Shown: piece after piece, positions 1 to 6,060 of the stretch
Numbering within the stretch: the first letter of the stretch is position 1
Layout of the letters: every line of letters starts with the position of its first letter
Position numbers and translations under genes: made by a program
From: JBKEAJ01 sp047972135
GTDB lineage: Bacteria > Bacteroidota > Bacteroidia > Bacteroidales > Prolixibacteraceae
Direction: 5' to 3'
DNA: 8,587 nucleotides
Assembly: GCA_047972135.1 (NCBI GenBank)
Contig: JBKEAJ010000037.1
Span: 1-8,587 of the forward strand
The notes under the pieces: generated by a model
What the model saw: only the letters and a program-made list of their open reading frames with translations
The model's database searches: none
Told to the model about the DNA's origin: nothing

Positions 1-1
1 C

Positions 2-286
2 CCAAAGCATAAAGGAGAGGCGTGCTATGGAGTTGACCTGAGGAATGAGCCTTTGTCTCATAGATTTACTTTGAAATATCTTGTTGACTTTTATAGTAAG
101 AATCCTCAAAAAGATAAATTCTTTACAAGCACAAGCTTCTTCAATAAGCTGGCAGGAGGCGACAAGCTCTTACAACAAATTAAGTCGGGGATGACTGCCG
201 ACGAAATTGAAGCATCGTGGAAGCCCGCCCTCGACAAATACAAGATAATGAGAAAGAGGTATTTGCTTTATGCAGATTTTGAGTGA
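2..286 (+). CDS. Exo-beta-N-acetylmuramidase NamZ-like (DUF1343), C-terminal part
   Basis: This is the last 94 codons of a gene that enters from the left edge. The frame is open from base 2 and ends at a TGA at 284-286. The tail contains a CYGVDLR-like segment, then LKYLVDFY, a QQIKSGMTADEIEASW stretch and a terminal YKIMRKRYLLY motif. This order is what I know from the C-terminus of DUF1343 proteins, the family that includes the NamZ exo-beta-N-acetylmuramidases, which remove terminal MurNAc from peptidoglycan fragments. The catalytic N-terminal region and any signal peptide lie outside the window, so activity and location cannot be judged here. The TTG at 53 is only an internal codon. The gene converges on the minus-strand repeat-protein gene and shares its terminator hairpin. 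Confidence 0.85.
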   Translation, partial: PKHKGEACYGVDLRNEPLSHRFTLKYLVDFYSKNPQKDKFFTSTSFFNKLAGGDKLLQQIKSGMTADEIEASWKPALDKYKIMRKRYLLYADFE

Positions 287-298
287 ATCCCAAACAAA

Positions 299-327
299 AA
301 GAGCCGACTCACAACGAGCCGGCTCTT
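299..327. terminator. Hairpin terminator between convergent genes
   Basis: A 12-base arm (299-310) and its near-perfect complement (316-327) enclose a 5-base loop, with one A/C mismatch in the stem. Read on the minus strand, the hairpin is followed by a T-rich run (TTTTTGTTTG), as in a classic intrinsic terminator for the repeat-protein gene at 353-571. On the plus strand the tail (AATATCTTA) is weaker, but the position 12 bases after the NamZ stop fits use in both directions. Confidence 0.75.
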
Positions 328-352
328 AATATCTTAGCTATGAGCAAAAATA

Positions 353-571
353 CTACTCAGCTTTTTTTGTGCATTCTTTTTTCTCACCCTTAGTGCATTC
401 TTTCTTTTCGCCTTTTGTGCATTCTTTTTTCTCACCTTTTGTGCATTCTTTCTTTTCGCCCTTAGTGCACTCTTTCTTTTCTGGCTCTTGTGTATTTGCA
501 AATACAGGCGCAGATGTTGCCGCTACAAATAATAACGCCATTGATACGGCTGCTAATTTTAGTCCTTTCAT
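353..571 (-). CDS. Small secreted Cys/Lys/Glu repeat protein
   Basis: This 72-residue protein starts at the ATG at 571-569 and has a clear Sec signal peptide: a short basic start (MKGLK), a hydrophobic core at about residues 6-18, and a probable cleavage after VFA at residue 25. The mature part is short and highly charged, built from five units of KKECTKGE. Cysteines fall at residues 35, 43, 51, 59 and 67, exactly eight apart. I do not recognise a named family. Regularly spaced single cysteines in a lysine/glutamate chain could bind metal, form disulfides or attach to something at the cell surface, but nothing in the sequence decides this. No good Shine-Dalgarno sequence precedes the ATG, as is common in Bacteroidota. 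The gene has its own hairpin terminator. Synonymous differences between units support real translation. The open frame on the opposite strand (369-593) is a by-product of the repeat. Confidence 0.75.
   Translation of the reverse strand: MKGLKLAAVSMALLFVAATSAPVFANTQEPEKKECTKGEKKECTKGEKKECTKGEKKECTKGEKKECTKKAE
369..488. repeat. Five tandem 24-base coding repeats
   Basis: Units begin at 369, 393, 417, 441 and 465 on the plus strand. Each carries GTGCA(T/C)TCTTT followed by a T/C-rich half. They encode the KKECTKGE repeats of the minus-strand gene. Units 1 and 3 share TTTTTTCTCAC while units 2 and 4 share TTTCTTTTCGCC, which suggests expansion partly in 48-base steps. Because 24 is a multiple of three, gain or loss of a unit would change protein length without shifting the frame. 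Confidence 0.9.
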
Positions 572-820
572 TTTACTTTCGTTTTTGAATTAAAAATATA
601 AATATGACACCTCTTTTAGTGTCTTTGCAAATAAACGTAATTTATTCTGATAATGTTGCACCTCAATAGATGAAATTTATACGCTTTCTGTGTAAATTTA
701 TCACCATTCTTGGTAATAGTCTTATTATTAGCGTGTTGAAGCAAGGGTGTTTAGCTTGTATGGATATTTTACACCAGAAAATCATAATAAATGATGATGT
801 CGAAATTGTCGGTCGGCTTC
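572..820. other. Intergenic region between divergent units, no gene seen
   Basis: This stretch separates the minus-strand repeat-protein gene from the thiamin operon promoter. It should hold the repeat-protein promoter, but I see no convincing -33/-7 pair on the minus strand. The best partial -7 match is TACGTTTA at about 641-634. A short inverted repeat, GACAC (606-610) and GTGTC (619-623), lies in what would be the 5' leader of the minus-strand gene. A 73-codon plus-strand frame (670-891) runs into the riboswitch core and has no recognisable features, so I do not call it a gene. Confidence 0.5.
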
Positions 821-852
821 TTGCCTCTTCTGAAAAATTATTCCTAAATTTG
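821..852 (+). promoter_or_regulatory. Bacteroidota-type promoter for the thiamin operon
   Basis: TAAATTTG at 845-852 is a perfect match to the Bacteroidota -7 consensus TAnnTTTG. A TTG at 821-823 lies 21 bases upstream, where the -33 TTTG element is expected (it matches three of four bases). Transcription would start near 857-860, just where the first helix of the TPP riboswitch begins. That agreement between two independent signals is the main support. Confidence 0.75.
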
Positions 853-859
853 CTGTGTC

Positions 860-940
860 TCGTTGGGGGTGTTCTGTTATTGCAGGGCTGAGATTATACC
901 CTTGAAACCTGAAATGTTTAATTACAGCGTAGGGAAACGA
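860..940 (+). promoter_or_regulatory. TPP riboswitch (THI element)
   Basis: The conserved TPP aptamer core is readable. P1 is TCGTT (860-864) paired with AACGA (936-940). A GGGT (867-870) pairs with ACCC (898-901) to form P2. The invariant CTGAGA lies at 888-893. ACCTGA (907-912) and CAGCGTAGGGAA (925-936) form the pyrophosphate-sensing half. Binding of thiamin pyrophosphate to the nascent leader would favour the terminator at 973-1004 and lower expression of thiM-thiE-tenA-thiD. Confidence 0.95.
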
Positions 941-972
941 TAGTTGTATTTGAGTAAAACTGACTGATATAC

Positions 973-1004
973 AAGCTGTTTCACCTCCTGTGAGACGGCT
1001 TTTT
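973..1004 (+). terminator. Riboswitch-controlled intrinsic terminator
   Basis: AAGCTGTTTCAC (973-984) and GTGAGACGGCTT (990-1001) pair over all 12 positions, two of them G-U, around a 5-base loop. The run TTTTT (1000-1004) follows. The hairpin lies between the TPP aptamer and thiM, so it is the natural expression platform. A competing pairing of TTGTAT (944-949) with ATACAA (969-974) would invade the 5' arm of the terminator and could act as the antiterminator when TPP is absent. That switch is inferred. Confidence 0.8.
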
Positions 1005-1033
1005 GGGTTTCGCAGATAATTGTAATAAACAAG

Positions 1034-1846
1034 ATGATAGATAAAATGATGATTACTGTAGAAACAATTAGTACGGACTTAGTAGCTGTACGTAAGAAGT
1101 CGCCCTTAGTACATAACATTACCAACTTTGTTGTTATGAATAACACTGCCAATGCGCTACTTGCTGTTGGGGCGTCGCCTGTGATGGCGCATGCCGTAGA
1201 GGAAGTGCGTGATATGCTTGGCATAGCATCGGCTTTGGTGATTAATATGGGAACTCTGAATCCCGAATGGGTCGAAGGCATGATTGAAGCGGGGAGGGCT
1301 GCCGTTGAGAAAAGTGTCCCTGTGATTTTTGATCCTGTCGGTGCAGGGGCAACACCATACAGAAATGAGGTCGCTGCCAAGATTATAAAAGAGTGTAGAC
1401 CTTGCTTTATACGAGGGAATGCTTCTGAGATTATGGCTCTCGCAAAAGAGACAGTTGTTACCAAAGGAGTTGACAGCTCTGCTTCGAGCAATGCCGCTGT
1501 TGAGGCTGCCAAGAAACTTGCTATAGAAACTGGTGCTGTAGTGGTTGTCAGTGGGGCAGAGGATTATATTACCGATGGTGTGGAAGTGCTGTCTGTTGTC
1601 AATGGTTCTGAAATGATGGCTAGAGTTACGGGGATGGGCTGCACAGCTACCGCAATATTAGCTGCATTTGCAAGCGTAAATCCAAATCGTATATATGCTG
1701 CCGCGCATGCTATGGCAGTGATGAGTGTTGCAGGGGAGATAGCAGCAAAGCAGTCATCGGGCAACGGCAGTATGCAGATTAACTTCCTAGACACTCTTTA
1801 TAACTTGGGTGAAGAGGATGTTAGAAAAACATTTAGAGCATCGTGA
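1034..1846 (+). CDS. thiM: Hydroxyethylthiazole kinase ThiM
   Basis: ThiM phosphorylates 4-methyl-5-(2-hydroxyethyl)thiazole with ATP in the cytoplasm, giving the thiazole phosphate used by ThiE. This is a salvage step that bypasses de novo thiazole synthesis. The 270-residue product has the normal family length and ribokinase-like motifs in order: SPLVHNITNFVV near residues 23-34, NTANALLAVGASPVM at 37-51, NMGTL at 71-75, DPVGAGATPYR at 100-110, RGNASEIMALA at 127-137, and GMGC at 200-203 with the expected catalytic-loop cysteine 203. The ATG at 1034 is chosen as start. In-frame ATGs at 1046 and 1049 are also possible, because the family's conserved part begins only near residue 15 and no clear Shine-Dalgarno is present. 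It is the first gene of the riboswitch-controlled operon, and its stop overlaps the start of thiE. Confidence 0.96.
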   Translation: MIDKMMITVETISTDLVAVRKKSPLVHNITNFVVMNNTANALLAVGASPVMAHAVEEVRDMLGIASALVINMGTLNPEWVEGMIEAGRAAVEKSVPVIFDPVGAGATPYRNEVAAKIIKECRPCFIRGNASEIMALAKETVVTKGVDSSASSNAAVEAAKKLAIETGAVVVVSGAEDYITDGVEVLSVVNGSEMMARVTGMGCTATAILAAFASVNPNRIYAAAHAMAVMSVAGEIAAKQSSGNGSMQINFLDTLYNLGEEDVRKTFRAS

Positions 1847-2493
1847 TGAGGTCTTTTGATTTGAGCCTGTATCTGGTTACTGACCGCAGTCTGTCCTTAG
1901 GTAGACCATTGGAGTTTATTGTTGCGGAGGCGGTAAAGGGAGGAGTGAGTGCAGTTCAGTTGCGTGAGAAGGCGTGTAGCTCGCGGGAGTTCTACGAGCT
2001 TGCTTTGCAATTGAAAACGATACTCTCGCCTCTAGGTGTGCCACTGATTGTCAACGACCGCTTAGACATTGCATTAGCAGTTGATGCAGACGGACTACAT
2101 GTGGGACAGTCAGATTTGCCATGGCAGACAGCGAGGAAGATGTTGGGAAATCATAAAATACTCGGTTTGTCGGTGGAAACTCTTGCCCAAGTGGAAGTCG
2201 CTAATAGCTTTGATGTCGACTATATAGGGGTGTCGCCAGTTTTTGCCACTCCTACCAAAAATGATACATCTGAACCTTTTGGACTTGAGGGCTTGAGGGC
2301 TGCTTGCCGTATGAGCCGTTTCCCTGCTGTGGCTATCGGGGGAATTAATAAAAACAATCTTGCTTCGATTATACAATGTGGTGCTGGGGGAGTTGCGGTA
2401 GTATCGGCTATTTCCTCTGCGCCAAAACCTGATTGTGCTGCAAAGGAGCTGATGAACATAATTAAAAAACAAAGAAAATATGACATGGAGTGA
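1846..2493 (+). CDS. thiE: Thiamin-phosphate synthase ThiE
   Basis: ThiE couples HMP pyrophosphate with thiazole phosphate to give thiamin monophosphate, releasing pyrophosphate. The 215-residue TIM-barrel protein shows the family motifs: LYLVTD near residue 8, VQLREK near 37-42, LIVNDRLDIALAVDADGLHVGQ at about 67-88 (Asn-Asp and the VGQ loop), GLSVET near 107, the pyrophosphate-binding SPVFATPTK near 130-138, AIGGIN near 163-168, and GVAVVSAI near 182-189. The ATG at 1846 shares its A with the thiM stop (TGATG), which suits translational coupling. A GTG at 1843 would add one residue. The 3' end overlaps tenA by 14 bases. The length matches stand-alone ThiE, so this is not a ThiE fusion. Confidence 0.95.
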   Translation: MRSFDLSLYLVTDRSLSLGRPLEFIVAEAVKGGVSAVQLREKACSSREFYELALQLKTILSPLGVPLIVNDRLDIALAVDADGLHVGQSDLPWQTARKMLGNHKILGLSVETLAQVEVANSFDVDYIGVSPVFATPTKNDTSEPFGLEGLRAACRMSRFPAVAIGGINKNNLASIIQCGAGGVAVVSAISSAPKPDCAAKELMNIIKKQRKYDME

Positions 2494-3127
2494 ACAAGCA
2501 TGGAAATCTTGCGAAAAAATATTTGAGAAAATAATAAAACAGCCATTTATTCAGGAGCTTATGGATGGTAGTCTCCCTCGCGAAAAGTTTCTGTTTTATC
2601 AAAATCAGGATGCTTTTTATTTGGCTGAGTATGGGCGAATTTTGGCGGCTATTGCAAGTCGTTTGGATAGTGACGATTGGCGTGACGCTTTCTTGAGCTT
2701 CTCAAAAGATACTTTATTGGTTGAGAAAGTCCTGCATCAGTCGTACTTGAAAGATGATTTTAAAAATACCGAACCAAGTCTGTCTAACATGTTGTACACT
2801 GGGTACTTATGGAGTCGGTTGGCGGGTGCGTCGCTCAATGAATGTTTGGCAGCGGTATTGCCTTGTTTCTGGGTGTATAAAGAGGTTGGCGACTATATTA
2901 TTGCAACACGAAAAACAAATGATAATCCCTATCAGGCGTGGATTGATACCTATGGAAGTGAGGATTTTGCGGCGGCTGTGGATAAGGCAATAATGATTTG
3001 CGACAGCTATGCGAACGATAGCAGTGAAGAAATGCAAAAGAGAATGACAAAAGCTTTTGAGACAACATTTAAGATGGAATGGCTGTTTTGGCAAAGTGCA
3101 TACGAAATGGAGCAATGGCGTATTTAG
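2480..3127 (+). CDS. tenA: Aminopyrimidine aminohydrolase / thiaminase II, TenA family
   Basis: TenA enzymes hydrolyse aminopyrimidine breakdown products of thiamin to HMP and can cleave thiamin itself, so their main role is pyrimidine salvage. The 215-residue all-helical protein keeps the residues known to matter in Bacillus subtilis TenA: QDAFYLAEY with Asp44 and Tyr47, the nucleophile region LPCFWVYKEVGDY with Cys129 and Tyr133, and a C-terminal glutamate (Glu200) in KMEWLFWQSAY. The cysteine marks it as the active TenA_C type rather than the cysteine-less branch. The start at 2480 lies inside the thiE 3' end in another frame. The overlap and a shared riboswitch place it firmly in the thiamin operon. 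Its substrate preference between aminoHMP and thiamin cannot be read from the sequence. Confidence 0.93.
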   Translation: MTWSEQAWKSCEKIFEKIIKQPFIQELMDGSLPREKFLFYQNQDAFYLAEYGRILAAIASRLDSDDWRDAFLSFSKDTLLVEKVLHQSYLKDDFKNTEPSLSNMLYTGYLWSRLAGASLNECLAAVLPCFWVYKEVGDYIIATRKTNDNPYQAWIDTYGSEDFAAAVDKAIMICDSYANDSSEEMQKRMTKAFETTFKMEWLFWQSAYEMEQWRI

Positions 3128-3159
3128 AGTTGAATTATTGTGTATGAGGCTGATAAACA

Positions 3160-3966
3160 ATGAATTATAAAAGAGTGTTAAGTATTGCTGGAAGCGACCC
3201 TAGTGGTGGTGCTGGTATTCAAGCCGATGTGAAAACAATGTCGGCTTGCGGGTGTTTTGGGATGAGTGCTATAACTGCTGTCGTTGACGAAAATACGGTG
3301 GGAGTTTATGGGGTGCATCCCATCCCTCTCGATTTTGTTATTGGACAGATTAAGTCGGTACTTGATGATATTGGTGCGGACGCTATTAAGATTGGTATGC
3401 TGCACTCGTCGGAGTTGATATTGGGAATTAAGGAAACACTCGCTCCATATAAAATCAGCAACATTGTGTTAGACCCCGTTATGGTGGCAACTTCGGGCGA
3501 TAAATTGTTGTTGGATGAGGCTATATCGACCCTGCAAAATGAGTTGATTCCGCTTGCCCGAGTGATTACACCAAATATTCCCGAAGCAGAAATATTGTCG
3601 GGACAGAAAATAAACCGTCAGGCAGATCTACCAGAGGTGGTGAAAAAGTTGACGGGGAATAATCGTGTGTCGGTACTACTAAAAGCAGGGCATCTGACAG
3701 AAGGAGAGCTGATTGATGTTTTCTACAATGCCGAATTAGATGAGCTTATTGAGCTGAAATCGAGAAGGATAGCAACTCGCAATACGCATGGTACTGGATG
3801 CACCTTGTCCTCAGCCTTGGCGTCTTTTCTGGCAAAAGGTTTAGGCTTAAATGATGCCGTTCGTTCTGCCAAAGAGTATATCAACGAGGCAATTATCAAA
3901 GGTGCAGATTACCAAATTGGTAAAGGGCATGGTCCTGTTCACCACTTTCACGCTTTCTGGGAATGA
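3160..3966 (+). CDS. thiD: HMP / HMP-phosphate kinase ThiD
   Basis: ThiD phosphorylates hydroxymethylpyrimidine (HMP) and then HMP phosphate to HMP pyrophosphate, the substrate of ThiE. The 268-residue ribokinase-fold protein has SIAGSDPSGGAGIQAD at residues 8-23, ENTVGV at 44-49, KIGML at 77-81, VLDPVMVATSG at 103-113, TPNIPEAE at 137-144 and the anion-hole motif THGTGCTLSSA at 209-219, with the catalytic cysteine at 214. The C-terminus, GPVHHFHAFW, is also typical. All key positions are present and the length is normal. The gene lies 32 bases after tenA, with a weak GAGG about 12 bases before the ATG. It closes the four-gene operon. I see no convincing terminator in the following 118 bases, only a weak GATG/CATC pairing around a T-rich loop near 4018-4040. 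Confidence 0.96.
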   Translation: MNYKRVLSIAGSDPSGGAGIQADVKTMSACGCFGMSAITAVVDENTVGVYGVHPIPLDFVIGQIKSVLDDIGADAIKIGMLHSSELILGIKETLAPYKISNIVLDPVMVATSGDKLLLDEAISTLQNELIPLARVITPNIPEAEILSGQKINRQADLPEVVKKLTGNNRVSVLLKAGHLTEGELIDVFYNAELDELIELKSRRIATRNTHGTGCTLSSALASFLAKGLGLNDAVRSAKEYINEAIIKGADYQIGKGHGPVHHFHAFWE

Positions 3967-4084
3967 GGTGTAGATAAACTTTTATGATAGCAGTTTGTTA
4001 TGGTATTTTGAAGAGTTGATGTTTTTTATTTTTGAGCATCGGCAATCAATAGATTTTGATATGTACTAAATTAACAGAGTAAAA

Positions 4085-5488
4085 ATAAAAAAAGTAACAA
4101 TAGGAATAACACTCCTTATTGCATTAATGGTGGTATCCTGCAAACAGTCGAAGAAAAGTGATACATCGGTCGCAACTAGCGAACTGTCAAATGAAGAACT
4201 TGCTTCCATAGCACAAGAGGCTTACGTATTCTGCTTCCCCCTAAATTATTATTACCACACGGTATATTCGCAGGTCTTGGATAAATCCAATCCGAAATCT
4301 ATTGGCAGTTTTGGCAAATACCGCCACGACCCTTTGGCTATACCTGCCGATAAAGAGTACACCATGGCAAATAACGATACGCCTTACAGCTGGGCTTGGG
4401 GGGATTTGTGAAGTGAGCCCTGGGTTTTAATACAGCCTCCTGCCGATGGAGACCGCCTTTACACTAGCGTATGGGGCGATTTGTTTGGACATATTATCGC
4501 ATATCCCGGTTCGGTTACTATCGGACAAAAAGGTGGAACGTATCTGCTGACAACTTCCGATTGGAACGGCGAGATTCCCACAGGCATTGACGAAGTGATA
4601 AAGGGGGAAACCACTATTCTCGGAACACTCACACGTACCGCTGTTTTTGGCAAGGAAGATATGGTGAATGTCGATAAAATAAGGGATGGATATAAGCTAA
4701 TGCCTCTAAGTGCTTATCTGAAAACTGACTCGCCCGCCACTGCTCCTACGATTGATTGGCCTGTTTGGAAAGACGAAAATATGACCAATATCCACTTCTT
4801 TGAATTGACTAATTTTTTGATGCAATTCGTTATTCCACATGATATGGACTCGGATGTGTATGCCAAAATGGCAAAAATCGGGGTAGGCAAAGGCCTAAAG
4901 TACGACCCCTCGCAATTTACTAAAGAACAGCAAGATGCTATTCTCGCAGGTATAAATGCAGGACACAAACAAATAGTCGATGCTGCCAATAAAGCCACAA
5001 GCTCTGTACTATATTAAGGAAATCGGGAGTACATGGGAACTCGCTATTTAGACCTTGCTACGGGCATACAAGGAGGTGGTATTTTTCCAAATACTGCCGA
5101 CCAAGCATACTATGGACAGTGGACAAAAGACTCGAACGAGGAAGCATTAGACGGTTCAAAGTATAAATATACTTTTACCTTCCCAAAAGGGTAGTTTCCT
5201 CCCGTTAAGTTCTTTTGGAGTGTAACGGTCTACGATTTAAAAAATCGCTTGTTGGTGGATAATCCAATCGACCGATATGCTATTGGCGACCGTACAAAAG
5301 GACTGAAATACGGAGCCGACGGCTCACTCATTATTTACTTGCAACACGACAATCCTGGAAAAGATAAAGAAAGTAACTGATTGCCTGCTCCTGCAGGTCA
5401 GATGAGCATTGCTGCACGGATGTATGGTCCTGAAAAAGCTGTTCTTGATGGCGATTATAAGTTTCCCGGTCACGTTCGTAGTAAATAG
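4085..5488 (+). pseudogene. DUF1254/DUF1214 lipoprotein pseudogene, four in-frame stops
   Basis: One frame runs from a lipoprotein signal peptide (KKVTIGITLLIALMVVSC, lipobox cysteine coded at about 4136-4138) to a final TAG at 5486-5488, 468 codons in all. It is interrupted by TGA (4409), TAA (5015), TAG (5192) and TGA (5378). The N-terminal half matches DUF1254 (EAYVFCFPLNYYY, NDTPYSWAW then SEPWVL) and the C-terminal part DUF1214 (LDGSKYKYTFTF, FFWSVTVYD, NPIDRYAIGD, DGSLIIYLQHDNPGKDKESN, LPAPAG). The family context predicts Gln at the TAG (KG-Q-FPPV) and Trp at the second TGA (SN-W-LPAPAG). No ATG precedes the signal peptide, and the ATA at 4085 sits exactly where ATG-AAA-AAA would begin. 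No frameshift is seen. The intact protein would have been an exported membrane-anchored lipoprotein. The family's biochemical role is not established to my knowledge. The stops include all three types, so codon reassignment is unlikely. Confidence 0.88.
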
Positions 5489-5570
5489 ACTTACAAATAA
5501 AAAGACTCTATAACGAATAATGTAAATACAAGCTATATGCCGTACGCTTTAGGCTATAAGCAAGCAGCCT

Positions 5571-5694
5571 TGTTGAATTGTTTAATCGTTGAACTGTTTA
5601 AGGTTTAATTGTTTAGGGTTTAGAGTTTGAAGTTTAGGGACGTAGTCCCGATATCTTCGTAGCAAGAGGATACATACTTTTAGAAGGATGTGTC
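5571..5694. repeat. Composite intergenic repeat with two hairpins
   Basis: Within the 318-base gap between the two pseudogenes there is a degenerate GTTTAA-rich tandem stretch. TGTTGAATTGTTTAAT (5571-5586) is followed by CGTTGAACTGTTTAAG (5587-5602) and then decaying copies to about 5637. Next comes the palindrome GGGAC-GTA-GTCCC (5637-5649). Last is a hairpin at 5669-5694: GATACAT pairs with ATGTGTC (one G-U), then an A/G mismatch, CTT with AAG, and a TTAG loop. No coding sense is visible. The build suggests a non-coding interspersed element, but only other genome copies could show that. Confidence 0.5.
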
Positions 5695-5724
5695 ATGTAC
5701 TAATATTATTTATACAAGGTTTTG

Positions 5725-5756
5725 TTTGCAAAAAAAATAAGTATTGAGTAAATTTA
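5725..5756 (+). promoter_or_regulatory. Promoter-like sequence before the ATPase remnant
   Basis: TTTG at 5725-5728 and TAAATTTA at 5749-5756 are separated by 20 bases. They match the Bacteroidota -33 (four of four) and -7 (one miss, A for the final G) elements. Transcription would start near 5762. The -7 box overlaps the first of three direct repeats. Confidence 0.5.
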
Positions 5757-5798
5757 CTAGTGTTATTGAGTAAATTCGTTAGTAGTATTGAGTAAATT
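5742..5798 (+). repeat. Three 13-base direct repeats at 22-base spacing
   Basis: TATTGAGTAAATT occurs exactly at 5742-5754, 5764-5776 and 5786-5798, so starts are 22 bases apart each time, about two helical turns. The 9-base spacers are less conserved (TACTAGTGT, CGTTAGTAG) but share TAGT. The array ends 8 bases before the ATG of the ATPase remnant, and stop codons show it is not translated as part of that frame. It resembles an operator or iteron-type binding array. Confidence 0.9.
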
Positions 5799-5806
5799 TT
5801 TATCAT

Positions 5807-6060
5807 ATGTTTAAACGAGCTCAGTTAGAGTCGATTATGGAGAGAGTTGGAGGGGCAAGGAGCTTTATTCAGGTTGTGCTGGGACCTCGTCAAGTTGGAA
5901 AAACCACTATGGTAACTCAGCTTTTATCTCATCTAGCTATTCCCAATTTATATGAATCGGTAGATGCTCTGTTTCTTCAAGGTATTCTGCATGGCTCACA
6001 TAGGTGTGGGAGTCGGCTCGATTGCAATTGAAAAACTTAGGAGCAAAAGAATTATTCTAA
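5807..6060 (+). pseudogene. AAA ATPase (DUF4143-type) N-terminal remnant
   Basis: From the ATG at 5807 the frame reads a start typical of Bacteroidota AAA ATPases of the DUF4143 group (MFKRAQLESIMERV, then IQVVLGPRQVGKTT with a Walker A motif at residues 26-34). Homology continues to about ESVDA (residue 54), then leaves the frame. In the next frame VSSRYSAWLT, a TAG at 6001-6003, and VWESARLQLKNLGAKELF continue the expected pattern W-L-x-x-x-W-E-x-A-R, so a single base has probably been lost near 5968. Homology stops at a TAA directly against the 3' end of the antiporter gene. The Walker B region (normally IDEIQK) and the remaining roughly three quarters of the protein are gone. The stub cannot make a functional ATPase. 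Intact relatives are about 380-400 residues and their role is poorly known. Confidence 0.85.

Noticed and set aside
369..593. A 74-codon plus-strand frame rich in HSFFSP repeats
   Set aside because: It is the reverse reading of the 24-base coding repeat. The minus strand has the signal peptide and synonymous codon variation.
670..891. A 73-codon plus-strand frame before thiM
   Set aside because: It runs into the conserved core of the TPP riboswitch, covers the operon promoter and has no family resemblance.
922..1512. A 196-codon minus-strand frame
   Set aside because: It lies antisense to the riboswitch end and thiM. The plus-strand ThiM motifs fully explain the sequence.
3160..3966. Loss of a substrate-binding residue in ThiD (Glu44 in ENTVGV)
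   Set aside because: As I recall, well-studied ThiD proteins such as those of Escherichia coli and Salmonella also have glutamate in this ENT motif, so it is not unusual.
4085..5488. Stop-codon recoding or a split gene producing several proteins
   Set aside because: TGA, TAA and TAG all occur inside one domain-spanning frame, no recoding signal is seen, and other genes in the window use the same stops normally.
5742..5798. CRISPR array
   Set aside because: The cores are only 13 bases and the spacers 9 bases and related to each other. There are no cas genes nearby.
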